From Micromonospora matsumotoense (GTDB lineage Bacteria; Actinomycetota; Actinomycetes; Mycobacteriales; Micromonosporaceae): a DNA stretch of 64,000 nt. The stretch spans positions 113,921 to 177,920 of the forward strand of contig NZ_FMCU01000015.1 in the NCBI RefSeq assembly GCF_900091525.1. Reading direction: 5' to 3'. Shown piece after piece: positions 9,286 to 16,852 of the stretch (position 1 is its first letter; each line of letters starts with the position of its first letter). Below the pieces are notes generated by a model that ran no database searches, was not told where the DNA came from, and saw only the letters and a program-made list of their open reading frames with translations. Position numbers and translations under genes: made by a program.

Positions 9286-9717
9286 ATGGGTCGCGTCATG
9301 TTCCTGCTCGACGAGGTCGAGCAACTCGCCGACGCCTGCATCCGCGCCCGCCGCCGGAACACAGGCGACCGCGAGGCAACCCACCCGGCGCTGCGGGTGA
9401 TGCACGACGGGTTCCACCAGATCTACCTGTCCGGCAACGGCACCTCCGTGGGTGAGCATCACCGCCTGCGGCCCGTCACCTCCAGCCTCACCGGCTGGCA
9501 GGAGACACCGGTGCTGGCCGGCGAGCTCACCGGCAGGCGCTACCGCCGGCTGCACCCGGGTCGTCTCGGCGACATGCCACTGCGCGGGCCGGAGAGCGAC
9601 CTGTTGCACCTCATCCAGTCCGGCGTCGACGCCGGCTGGAGCACCTTCGTCGTCGACTACATCGACGGCACCGTCATTCCCGGTGTCGGCCGCGGACGCT
9701 TCCGCGCCCCGCACTAA
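9286..9717 (+). CDS. hypothetical protein of the mobile element
   Basis: A 143-residue protein of unknown function with AGGAAGGA before its ATG. The C-terminal half has alternating hydrophobic and charged residues (TFVVDYIDGTVIPGVGRGRF) suggestive of a small beta-rich domain. It follows the 8545 gene by 27 bases on the same strand and is closed by a long nested hairpin at 9734-9785, so the two genes probably form a two-gene unit. No catalytic motif or secretion signal is visible. Confidence 0.7.
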   Translation: MGRVMFLLDEVEQLADACIRARRRNTGDREATHPALRVMHDGFHQIYLSGNGTSVGEHHRLRPVTSSLTGWQETPVLAGELTGRRYRRLHPGRLGDMPLRGPESDLLHLIQSGVDAGWSTFVVDYIDGTVIPGVGRGRFRAPH

Positions 9718-9733
9718 CACCCCCCGGAACCGG

Positions 9734-9785
9734 CCGGGCCAGCAGCCGCCATCCTTGTACCCGAAGGATGCGCGCTGCTGCCCGG
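9734..9785 (+). terminator. nested hairpin terminator
   Basis: Starting 17 bases after a stop codon, the sequence folds as three stacked stems: CCGGG/CCCGG outside, AGCAGC/GCTGCT in the middle, and CATCCTT/AAGGATG inside, with a CGC/CGC internal loop. This is a strong candidate terminator for the 8545-9717 gene pair. Confidence 0.6.
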
Positions 9786-10156
9786 TCGGCCCCGCCACCC
9801 ACCTCATGCCCCACGGGCGACCGCGACCGCCGCAGGTCCCCGACCAGCAGGCGATCCCCACGGGCGGTGTTCGCCGAGCACCTCGGCCGAGATCAGCCGA
9901 CCCAGGTTCGCCGCCCCGGCCCAGACCCAGTCCTCGTACCCGAGACACGGCGCCGGGCCTGTGATCCGCCGGCCGCCCCTGGCAGGGGCACCCGTTGCGC
10001 TACCGGCCGGCGATGCGGCTGCCCTTCCCCTCTTCCACGACCACCACCGGCAGCGACACCCGCGAGCGCCGGTCACCCGCCGCCGGTCACCCCACCGAAG
10101 CCGACGGCGACCAGATCCTGGTCGCCGATATCACCCTGTCTGAAAGGACGAGCACC
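9786..10156. other. intergenic, no gene recognised
   Basis: Open frames exist in this stretch only because of high GC content; their products are Arg/Pro-rich and resemble nothing. A short GCCCCT/AGGGGC hairpin (9975-9989) is present. GAAAGGACGAG at the end serves the next gene. Confidence 0.5.
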
Positions 10157-11263
10157 ATGATTCAACTCCCGATCTGCCCTGTCTGCCGCGAGCTGGTGGT
10201 AGACCAGCCCGCCGAGAACTGGACCAGCGCCTACCACGGCGGTGCCCGATGGTGGCACCTCGCGGACAACCGACCCATCTGCCCAGACGCCGACGGCAAC
10301 CTCGCCCCGGCGGTCTTCGTCGAGGACCAGCTGCCGGTCGACAGCGCAACCAGCGCCTGGATCGACGCGATGACCGACCTGTTCGCCCTCGACGGCCCCT
10401 CCACCCCCGCCCGACTCGGCAGCGCCATCACCGCCGCCGAACACCTCCACCGGTGGCTGCACACAGCCACCGGGCCCTTCAGCGCGCTGCTGTCCCTGCA
10501 CACCGCCGCCGACGTCGCCTCCCTGCTCGGATACCTGCACCGCACCAACCGGCTCCTCGTCCGCGTGCACGCACAGACCGGGTCCTACCTGCTCGACCAG
10601 GCCCGACAGACCCAGTTCACCGGCCTCGACGACGACAGCGACGTGCGGGAGGAGGTCATCGACGCCGCCGAAGACGTCCAGGTATGGCTGCGCGACGCCG
10701 CCGACTGGTCCGCCCAGTCGGCGCAGGCGACCGGCGTGGCCTGGTCCCGCATCCGCACACTCGCCACCCTGACCGGAGCAACGTCCACACCGCGAACCGA
10801 CGAGCAACCATCCGGCGAGAACAGCGCGAGCCCGGCCGTGGCGCAGGAGCCGCAGGAGGCGTCTCCCGAGCACCTGGGTGAGCTGGTCGGCTCGGCCTTC
10901 GGCGACGAAGCCGGTTTCAGCCCGGAGCTGACCCACACCGCCGCGCGGATCCTCGGCACCGCCGCCAGCTACCTGACCGACTGCCTCGGCCCGGCCCGAT
11001 CCGCCGCCATCCCCACCCCGCACGACCTCGCCGATCTCACCACCTCCCTGACCTACCTCACCCACACCCTCATGGGCGGGCTCCAGCACCTCGCCGACAG
11101 CCCACGCGGCAGCGAGAGCGACGGCCTCGACGACGCTGACGCCACCGCGATCCGGGCATCACTCACCGACGCCGCCGTTGCCCTGCGCACCGCCGCGAGC
11201 CACCTCGCCACCGCCTCCCACACCGCCACCGGCCCCGAACAGCAAGACGAGGAGCAGCGGTGA
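10157..11263 (+). CDS. hypothetical protein with N-terminal CPVC motif
   Basis: A 368-residue soluble protein of unknown function. It opens with IQLPICPVCRELV and a further Cys in NRPICPDADG, a possible half zinc-ribbon. A long helical region follows (about 55-215), rich in Ala/Leu and containing repeated HTA and DAA stretches. A low-complexity Ser/Pro/Glu linker lies near 215-250, then a second helical region. The start at 10157 is preferred because GAAAGGACGAG lies just before it; the frame is open further upstream but without a ribosome site. Its stop overlaps the GTG of the next gene (GTGA), so the two are translationally coupled. Confidence 0.75.
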   Translation: MIQLPICPVCRELVVDQPAENWTSAYHGGARWWHLADNRPICPDADGNLAPAVFVEDQLPVDSATSAWIDAMTDLFALDGPSTPARLGSAITAAEHLHRWLHTATGPFSALLSLHTAADVASLLGYLHRTNRLLVRVHAQTGSYLLDQARQTQFTGLDDDSDVREEVIDAAEDVQVWLRDAADWSAQSAQATGVAWSRIRTLATLTGATSTPRTDEQPSGENSASPAVAQEPQEASPEHLGELVGSAFGDEAGFSPELTHTAARILGTAASYLTDCLGPARSAAIPTPHDLADLTTSLTYLTHTLMGGLQHLADSPRGSESDGLDDADATAIRASLTDAAVALRTAASHLATASHTATGPEQQDEEQR

Positions 11264-11607
11264 CCTGCGGCGGCACCCCCACCGGCGATGCCGACACGAG
11301 CCCACGAGGCCTGACGGTGGTGGACCGGAGCTTCGGCGAACGCGGGGGAGGCTACGACCTCACCGAGATCCGCCGCACCAGCGGCGGCCACCGACTGCGG
11401 GCCCGGATCCACCGCGACCCCTACCCGCCGCAGAGCCACGCCCTCGTCGAGGTCCTCACCCCCGCCATGACCTGGACCGCACTCGCGGACGAACCCCCCT
11501 CGGCCTGGCACCCTGCCACGCCGTACCGCAGCACCAGCCCGACACCGCTGGAGAACCTCGCCGAGCGGCTCTTCCAGCGGGCTGCCGCGATCCTTGACGC
11601 CGGGTAG
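11260..11607 (+). CDS. hypothetical protein, coupled to the upstream gene
   Basis: A 115-residue protein starting at a GTG that overlaps the stop of the preceding gene. The centre reads as alternating strands (GYDLTEIRRTSGGHRLRARIHRDPYPPQSHALVEV is split by turns), suggesting a small beta-sheet domain, followed by a C-terminal helix ENLAERLFQRAAAIL. No known family is recognised. Coupling to the CPVC protein suggests the two products act together. The convergent kinase-like gene ends 184 bases downstream. Confidence 0.65.
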   Translation: MTCGGTPTGDADTSPRGLTVVDRSFGERGGGYDLTEIRRTSGGHRLRARIHRDPYPPQSHALVEVLTPAMTWTALADEPPSAWHPATPYRSTSPTPLENLAERLFQRAAAILDAG

Positions 11608-11791
11608 GTCGTCAACCGGAAGCGCCAGGGTGAGGAGCGGTGGTCCGGCAGCGACCAGAGGTGTTGAGCGCGTGCCGGGCCTGCGGCTCTCGACGTCCCG
11701 CACCACGCCAACTCCGGCTGACGTCCGGTCGGACAGGCGATCACCCCGGGCGTGGCCGTGCGGCCGTGCTCGTTCGGTGGGTGGCCGGGCC

Positions 11792-12310
11792 TCAGGTCCG
11801 GACGGCACCGGCGATTCGCCGAGCGGCCTGGGCGGGCGTGAGGTGCGTGGTGTCGACGACCTCGGCCTCGGCATGTAGCCACGTGCGGGCCGCCTCGGCA
11901 TAGGGCTCGAGATAGCTGAGGCGGAACGGGGAGGGCACGGGATGTTCGCCCTCGATACGCCTGCGGAGGGTGTCGTGGTCAGCGTGCAGGACGAAGTGCC
12001 TCACCGGGATGGCGTGGTGGGCCAGGCCTGTGCTGATCTCGTTCCAGTACTGCTCGACCAGGACGGTCATGGGCATCACCAGCGTGCCGCCGGTGTAGTC
12101 GAGTACCCGGCGGGCGGTCTCGACGACGAGCTGTCGCCACGGCGGCCAGTGCTGGAAGTTGTCCGTCTCGGGCAGCCCTGGCGTGATGTCCATGAGCGTC
12201 TCGCCGACCTTCTCGGCGTCGAGAACCCGTGAGTCCGGGACCAGTCGCTGCAGGAGTGCGCTGGTCGTCGTCTTGCCGGCGCCGTGGGTGCCGTTCAGCC
12301 ACACGATCAT
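11792..12310 (-). CDS. P-loop kinase-like ATPase, TmrB-like
   Basis: A 172-residue ATPase read from the ATG at 12310, giving MIVWLNGTHGAGKTTTSALL. The Walker A loop GTHGAGKTT sits immediately at the N-terminus. A DAEKVGETL segment and a lid-like DHDTLRRRIEGEH follow, then a helix ending near the C-terminus. The layout matches small nucleoside/antibiotic kinase-like proteins such as TmrB (tunicamycin resistance) and related AAA proteins. The substrate cannot be told. The frame extends 21 codons upstream, but the family normally starts at the beta-strand before the P-loop. It is the only minus-strand gene between 0.4 and 18 kb and may be separate cargo. Confidence 0.75.
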   Translation of the reverse strand: MIVWLNGTHGAGKTTTSALLQRLVPDSRVLDAEKVGETLMDITPGLPETDNFQHWPPWRQLVVETARRVLDYTGGTLVMPMTVLVEQYWNEISTGLAHHAIPVRHFVLHADHDTLRRRIEGEHPVPSPFRLSYLEPYAEAARTWLHAEAEVVDTTHLTPAQAARRIAGAVRT

Positions 12311-12532
12311 GGAACCCGACGCTAGCGCGTCGCCCGGGAGATCGACGTTCGACCTGATGCCCGTCGGTGCCAAGGCCCGGGATCAGGTTCCAGCCCCTGT
12401 GCCTCCGGCTCACGCGTCGGATGCGTCGCGGGTGCGATCCCGCCGCCTCTCCCTGGCAGCCACACCAACCCACCGCGACGTCGATGGCGTCCCAAGGTCC
12501 GGTCACCGCACTTGATCACGGGCGCCGTCGAA

Positions 12533-12550
12533 GCGTGCATCAGTGCACGC
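12533..12550 (+). promoter_or_regulatory. 5' hairpin upstream of the 12596 gene
   Basis: A perfect 7-bp stem GCGTGCA/TGCACGC with a TCAG loop ends 45 bases before the ATG at 12596. It is one of the recurring pre-start hairpins of this element, though smaller than the others. Confidence 0.4.
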
Positions 12551-12595
12551 CACACCCCCACATATTCACGCATCACCACCAAGGAGGAGGACACG

Positions 12596-13462
12596 ATGGA
12601 CAGTGAACCTGAGCAGGCCGCGACGCCCAGCGCGCTCGACAGGGTCGCCGCCGCTCTGGCGGCACTCGGCCAGGACACCGCCGCGGCGATCGCCGAGCAA
12701 GCCGGGGTGGGCTACTCCACGGCCACCAAACGCCTGCGTCTGCTGGAGGAAGCCGGCCAGGCGGAGACGTTCCGCGCCGACGACGGGCGCACGCTCTGGC
12801 GACAGCCCACCAACCTGTCAGGACGCGGCGATAGCGGCGGCCTGCCGGCGAGCACGACCGACACCGAACACCCCGGGCCGGCCAACCCGGACGGACTCCC
12901 CGCACCCCTGGAGCAGGGCGCGGACACCGCGGTCGGGGCCGGGCCGGGAGACGAGCCAACCGGCCAGCCATCACCGACACCGCACGCCGGCACGGACCAG
13001 CCGTCACCGTCGGCTACGCCAGCCCAGGCGAACACCGGCCACAGCGAACAGACCGCGACCGACACCGACGGCACCCCGGCCGGCGCCGAGGACGAGGGAT
13101 CGGCCGAGACCGCCGATGGGGCGGAGCCCAGGCACACCCCCGATCCGGCGGGCAGCGACGACTCGGGGGTGGCCAACGGCCCGGCCGAGGCTGCGGCCGG
13201 GTCGGCCGGCGGGAAGCCTCGCCGGTCGAAGGGCAGCCTGCGGGGGGCGATCCGCGACGTGTTGGAAGCCCATCCCGGCCAGCCGTTGCGGACCAGCCAG
13301 CTGTGTAAGGCCATCGACGAGGCGAACGCGGGCAGCGGCGCGGCGAAGGCCAGCGCGGGCGCGGTCGTCAACGCCGTGCACAAGCTCGTCGCCGACGGTC
13401 TGGCGGTCCAGGTCATCGAGAGGCCGGCGGCCTTCCAACTCGCCCCGCACCCGGACCGCTGA
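12596..13462 (+). CDS. winged-helix protein with two DNA-binding-like ends
   Basis: A 288-residue protein. Residues about 12-65 form a MarR-like winged helix (AAALAALGQDTAAAIAEQ, then STATKRLRLLEEAG and a wing ending LWRQP). A long low-complexity linker rich in Pro, Thr, Gly and Asp spans about 70-205. The C-terminal 80 residues form a second winged-helix-like module, GSLRGAIRDVLEAHPGQPL through AVVNAVHKLVADG. That second module resembles the N-terminal domain of the MoxR ATPase at 22637. AAGGAGGAGG precedes the ATG. It is probably a DNA-binding regulator or nucleoid-type organiser of the element; the function is inferred. Confidence 0.7.
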   Translation: MDSEPEQAATPSALDRVAAALAALGQDTAAAIAEQAGVGYSTATKRLRLLEEAGQAETFRADDGRTLWRQPTNLSGRGDSGGLPASTTDTEHPGPANPDGLPAPLEQGADTAVGAGPGDEPTGQPSPTPHAGTDQPSPSATPAQANTGHSEQTATDTDGTPAGAEDEGSAETADGAEPRHTPDPAGSDDSGVANGPAEAAAGSAGGKPRRSKGSLRGAIRDVLEAHPGQPLRTSQLCKAIDEANAGSGAAKASAGAVVNAVHKLVADGLAVQVIERPAAFQLAPHPDR

Positions 13463-13480
13463 TCCCACACCCGTAGTAGC

Positions 13481-13522
13481 CCGGGGTGGGCGTCGAACTT
13501 GGCGGAACCACGCCCACCCCGG
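13481..13522 (+). promoter_or_regulatory. hairpin between the 12596 and 13553 genes
   Basis: A perfect 13-bp stem CCGGGGTGGGCGT/ACGCCCACCCCGG with a 16-base loop lies 18 bases after one stop and 30 bases before the next GTG. It could terminate the upstream gene, but only about 30 bases remain for the next gene's leader, so it may also be in that gene's transcript. Confidence 0.6.
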
Positions 13523-13552
13523 TGCTCCTTCTAGAGCAAGGAGTGATGCCGA

Positions 13553-14221
13553 GTGTCTCACCTGTACCCCTACCTGACAGCGGCCGGCGGCGTGCTCGCC
13601 GGATTCGCCACCGCCGTGTTGCCGCTCATGCGGCAACGGCGGATCATCGGCCACCAGCGGCGGACGCTGGCCGACCGTGAACAGGACCGATCCCACTGGC
13701 GCCATCTGGCCACCCACAGCGACACGAGTGACCTGCCGAACCGGCGTGCCCTCCGCACCGTCCTCGAGGCCATGTTCTCGCTCGGGGAGCCCCTCGGGCT
13801 CGTCCTGATCGACCTCGACCGGTTCAAGCAGGTCAACGACACCCACGGCCACGAGGCGGGCAACGACCTGCTGTACGAGGTCGGCCAGCGTCTGGTCACC
13901 CTCGGACCGGCGGTGGTCCTGGCCGCGCATCTGTCCGGCGACGAGTTCGCCCTCGTCGTCCACGGCGACGTCGAATCCGCCGCCCGGGCCGCTTACCGGT
14001 ACGTCTCGGACAGCCCGTTCGACATCGCGGGTCACCAGGTCGCGCTCACCGCCAGCGTCGGCTACGCCGCCGCCGAGCCACACATGCTGCCCCGCGACCT
14101 CCTGCACGCCGCCGACCAGGCCATGTACCTGGCCAAACGCCTCCGCGGTGGTCCGCGCGCCTACGACCCGGGCCGTACCCCGGCACCGGACGGCGGCACC
14201 CGCTACCGCGACCTGCGGTAA
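13553..14221 (+). CDS. GGDEF-domain protein (diguanylate cyclase type)
   Basis: A 222-residue protein starting at GTG, with AAGGAG 9 bases upstream. A short membrane anchor (about 8-24) is followed by a linker helix and a GGDEF domain (about 50-205). Visible features are DxLPNRRAL, the metal-site IDLDRFKQVND, the substrate loop HGHEAGND, the active-site loop SGDEF (128-132) and the C-terminal AADQAMYLAKR. The signature begins with Ser instead of Gly; SGDEF is found in active enzymes, so cyclic-di-GMP synthesis is plausible. No RxxD inhibitory site is seen before the active loop. A signalling enzyme on a mobile element may tune host behaviour or sporulation, but that is speculation. Confidence 0.88.
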   Translation: MSHLYPYLTAAGGVLAGFATAVLPLMRQRRIIGHQRRTLADREQDRSHWRHLATHSDTSDLPNRRALRTVLEAMFSLGEPLGLVLIDLDRFKQVNDTHGHEAGNDLLYEVGQRLVTLGPAVVLAAHLSGDEFALVVHGDVESAARAAYRYVSDSPFDIAGHQVALTASVGYAAAEPHMLPRDLLHAADQAMYLAKRLRGGPRAYDPGRTPAPDGGTRYRDLR

Positions 14222-14262
14222 CGCACCCACACCTGCCCCACAGGAAGCCCTTCTGCCACAAC

Positions 14263-14298
14263 GCGAGCCCCGCAGGCCGGCCGGTCTGCGGGGCTCGC
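14263..14298 (+). promoter_or_regulatory. hairpin between the 13553 and 14321 genes
   Basis: A perfect 13-bp stem (GCGAGCCCCGCAG/CTGCGGGGCTCGC, loop of 10) lies 41 bases after the GGDEF stop and 22 bases before the next start. There is no room for a separate promoter between this hairpin and the start, so the hairpin is likely present in the downstream transcript. Confidence 0.65.
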
Positions 14299-14320
14299 AC
14301 ACGTCAAGGAGCCGATCACC

Positions 14321-14905
14321 GTGATGACCTTCAACTCCATCCGCACCCTCACCGGATGCCTGCTGGACGTCGAGGCCGACGCCGACCTTCAGGCCTGGGG
14401 CCAACCGCCCCTGCTGCTGCTCGCCCAGGACCGGCCCGCCCCCTCATCAGCCAGCGACACACGACGCCAGATGCGCGTCGCCCATCTCCCGCTCGACGAC
14501 CACCGCCTGGGCCGCTACCGCGCCGGACTCGTGGACTTCCTGCCCGATCTCGCCAACGCGCTGCGCGCTGACCGTCCGGTCGGCCGACCCACCCTGGCAG
14601 CCTGCGTCGATACCTGCCTCATCGTCGACCTGCTCGCCGATCCCACTCCCGGGGTCCGGCTGCTGGCCTGGGGCATCCGCTACGAGGACGTGCGCGTCGC
14701 CTCCGACGACATCCACGAGGTCCGCCGGATCGACGCCGTCGACGTCGACCTCCGCAGCTACCAGATCATCCGGCAGCGCAACGAACCGCGGCCCGTGGTC
14801 CGCGTCGACGACCACGTCGGCCACGACGACGCCCCCGCCATCCGCGCCGGGCTGACACGCCTCGTCCAGACCACCAGCCGGCCCGTCCCGAGGCGGACGA
14901 CTTGA
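14321..14905 (+). CDS. hypothetical protein of the mobile element
   Basis: A 194-residue protein of unknown function. The start is GTG at 14321 with AAGGAG 9 bases before it; an ATG follows immediately and would give the same protein minus one residue. The sequence alternates hydrophobic strands with acidic turns (TCLIVDLLADPTPGVRLLAWGIRYEDVRVA is one such region), suggesting an alpha/beta fold. There are no membrane segments or cysteine clusters. It lies alone between two hairpins and a short unknown gene. Confidence 0.65.
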   Translation: MMTFNSIRTLTGCLLDVEADADLQAWGQPPLLLLAQDRPAPSSASDTRRQMRVAHLPLDDHRLGRYRAGLVDFLPDLANALRADRPVGRPTLAACVDTCLIVDLLADPTPGVRLLAWGIRYEDVRVASDDIHEVRRIDAVDVDLRSYQIIRQRNEPRPVVRVDDHVGHDDAPAIRAGLTRLVQTTSRPVPRRTT

Positions 14906-15026
14906 CCTTCACGCAGAGGTAAGCGTCGATCAGTGTCGCCATCGTCCGCGCCGTTCATCAGGCACGACACCGCCGACCTCGGTCGGTCGATGGCCCCTGC
15001 CCGAAACCTGAAGGAGGTCGTCCGCC

Positions 15027-15443
15027 ATGTCTGACCGGAGCCGCAACCGCCCCTCCCACCGGGCCCTGGTGCCCAGCGACGTCACCGACCGGCTGCTGTG
15101 GCGGCTGGCCGTCGACGTCCTCACCGCTCACCAACCCGGACCCGACAACCGGTGTATCAACCTGCGGTGTGCCGACCAGGGCGCCGGCCCATGCGTCGCC
15201 GCCCGGCAGGCACAACACGCGATGCGCGCCGCCCGAGGCGCGGCATCCCCGCCCCCTCCTGTACCGCAGCCGGCCCTCACCAGCCGCCCGCCGCAAGCAC
15301 CCCAGCGGCGCGAAGCCAGCGGTTTCATCGGCTGGTTCACCGCCGGACTCGCCGCCACCGCCACACACCTGCGGTCACGCATCCCGCAGCGGCTACCACG
15401 CCGTGTCCCCGGCGCGGCACTCACCGCCGCCTACGCCACCTGA
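15027..15443 (+). CDS. hypothetical protein, small, Ala/Pro-rich
   Basis: A 138-residue protein starting 8 bases after AAGGAGG. Residues about 12-70 look folded and contain three Cys (NRCINLRCADQGAGPCVAAR), which could bind a metal. The rest is Ala/Pro/Arg-rich with a mildly hydrophobic patch GFIGWFTAGLAATATHL that might touch a membrane. No family is recognised. It precedes the 15484 gene by 40 bases and is probably co-transcribed with it. Confidence 0.6.
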   Translation: MSDRSRNRPSHRALVPSDVTDRLLWRLAVDVLTAHQPGPDNRCINLRCADQGAGPCVAARQAQHAMRAARGAASPPPPVPQPALTSRPPQAPQRREASGFIGWFTAGLAATATHLRSRIPQRLPRRVPGAALTAAYAT

Positions 15444-15483
15444 TCCCCAACCCCAAGCGCACCACTTCGTTCAGGAGGACGTC

Positions 15484-16524
15484 ATGAACCTGCGCACCGA
15501 ATCCACTCTTCCCGGCTACGCGCGCGCCGCTGTCGCGATGAAGACCCGCATGCACGAGTACTGCGCCAGCGTCGCCGGCCACGAATACCACAAGGCGTTC
15601 GTCGAGACCCGCTGGGCAGCCCTGACTCCGCCTGACAATGCCAGCGGAACGGACCCGAACCACAAGCTCGTCCACATGCTGAACCGGGCGAACAGCGCCG
15701 TATGGGCCCACGGCGAGGCCTACGTGATCGCCCCCGCCATGACCGCCGTCGTCGCCGCCGGAGCCGACGCCCTCGACCTCACCGGCGACCTGCTCACCGC
15801 CGACGCCGCCCCTTCCGACGCCGGCGTGCTGTTCCTTCCCGAGCCCATCTACCACCGCGCCCTGACAGGCCGGGTCAGCGGCATCGCCGCGATCACCTGG
15901 ACCACCCTCACCTCCCCCCGTGGGCGATCCTGGCTGATCTGCGGCTGGGCCCACCGTGACGACCCCGACGACCCCCACGCCGCCCGCATCCAGACCTACG
16001 CCCGGCAGGACCCCACCCTGCTGTCACGACTCGGCCCGTACGTGCTCACCGACGTCAACGTGCTGCCTATCGCACAACCCGTGCCCGCCGTCGACCCGCT
16101 GGACGTCGATGAACCCGACCGGGACTGGGAAACCGCACCCGACGGCCGGTACGTCATCACCGACGCCACCGCCCGCACCCACGTATGCGCCGCGATCGCC
16201 TACGCCTTCTGGCGCATCCAAGCCCAACCCATCGCCATCGCCACTCCGGCGCCGCTGGACCGGGCCGCCCGCCGCCGCGCCGCACGCGCCCGCATCGTCC
16301 ACGACACCCGCGTGGTGATGCTGCGGCGCACCTCCGGCCTGACCGAACCCGCAGACGGGCCCGCAAGGTGGCGCTACCGGGTCCGGTTCGTCGTCCGCGG
16401 CCACTGGCGCCGCCTGACCGACCGACACGGCCAGGCGTACCGGATCTGGATCCACGCCCACATCAAGGGACCCGACGGCGCACCACTGCTGCACGGCGAG
16501 AAAGTCGCCGTCCTCGCCCGCTGA
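15484..16524 (+). CDS. hypothetical protein of actinomycete plasmids/ICEs
   Basis: A 346-residue soluble protein. The ATG at 15484 is chosen because AGGAGG lies 7 bases before it; the frame is open further upstream without a ribosome site. The N-terminal half is mostly helical, the middle carries a Trp-rich patch (AAITWTTLTSPRGRSWLICGW), and the C-terminus contains a basic region (LDRAARRRAARAR) followed by WRYRVRFVVRGHWRRL and YRIWIHAHIKGP. The basic C-terminus suggests nucleic-acid contact, but no known domain is identified. A perfect 19-bp hairpin follows the stop. Confidence 0.7.
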   Translation: MNLRTESTLPGYARAAVAMKTRMHEYCASVAGHEYHKAFVETRWAALTPPDNASGTDPNHKLVHMLNRANSAVWAHGEAYVIAPAMTAVVAAGADALDLTGDLLTADAAPSDAGVLFLPEPIYHRALTGRVSGIAAITWTTLTSPRGRSWLICGWAHRDDPDDPHAARIQTYARQDPTLLSRLGPYVLTDVNVLPIAQPVPAVDPLDVDEPDRDWETAPDGRYVITDATARTHVCAAIAYAFWRIQAQPIAIATPAPLDRAARRRAARARIVHDTRVVMLRRTSGLTEPADGPARWRYRVRFVVRGHWRRLTDRHGQAYRIWIHAHIKGPDGAPLLHGEKVAVLAR

Positions 16525-16545
16525 GCCAACAACCCACCCGCCCGC

Positions 16546-16588
16546 GCCGACGGCCCGACCGCCCGTGATGGGCGGTCGGGCCGTCGGC
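16546..16588 (+). promoter_or_regulatory. perfect 19-bp hairpin before the cell-wall hydrolase operon
   Basis: The arms at 16546-16564 and 16570-16588 pair perfectly over 19 bp around a 5-base GTGAT loop, the strongest hairpin in the element. It begins 21 bases after a stop and ends 42 bases before the GTG at 16631. It lacks a T-run. Either a terminator of the 15484 gene or a leader structure is possible. Confidence 0.7.
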
Positions 16589-16630
16589 GTGCCCGCATCT
16601 CGCCACCCCTGCCAACGCAAGGAGATCACC

Positions 16631-16852
16631 GTGGGAGCAACCCGCCCCGTCGACACCGGCGACGTCGCTGTGCCGACGTCTGCCCGTCCCATCCACCCCT
16701 CACCCCTCATCCCTCGATGTCCGGGCTTGCGGGCAGGTATTCCAGGCCGCGACGCGCACCTGCGGGGACGACCTGGCAGGACCGCTCGGGCCGTCCGCTG
16801 GCGTCCGCGCCGGACCCGCTGCCTCACCGCCGGTTGCTGCAGGCGCGGATGA
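16631..16852 (+). CDS. short ORF translationally coupled to the hydrolase gene
   Basis: A 73-codon frame beginning at GTG, 6 bases after a clear AAGGAG. It ends in an ATGA overlap with the next gene at 16849. The product is Arg/Pro-rich with a Cys-containing C-terminus and resembles no family, so it may be a leader whose translation delivers ribosomes to the hydrolase start rather than a functional protein. The alternative is that the hydrolase begins upstream at 16717, where no ribosome site exists. Confidence 0.45.
   Translation: MGATRPVDTGDVAVPTSARPIHPSPLIPRCPGLRAGIPGRDAHLRGRPGRTARAVRWRPRRTRCLTAGCCRRG

Noticed and set aside
16717..16848. Earlier start for the cell-wall hydrolase
   Set aside because: There is no ribosome site before 16717 and the extra residues are Arg/Pro-rich; the ATG at 16849 starts right before the membrane anchor and overlaps a translated frame.
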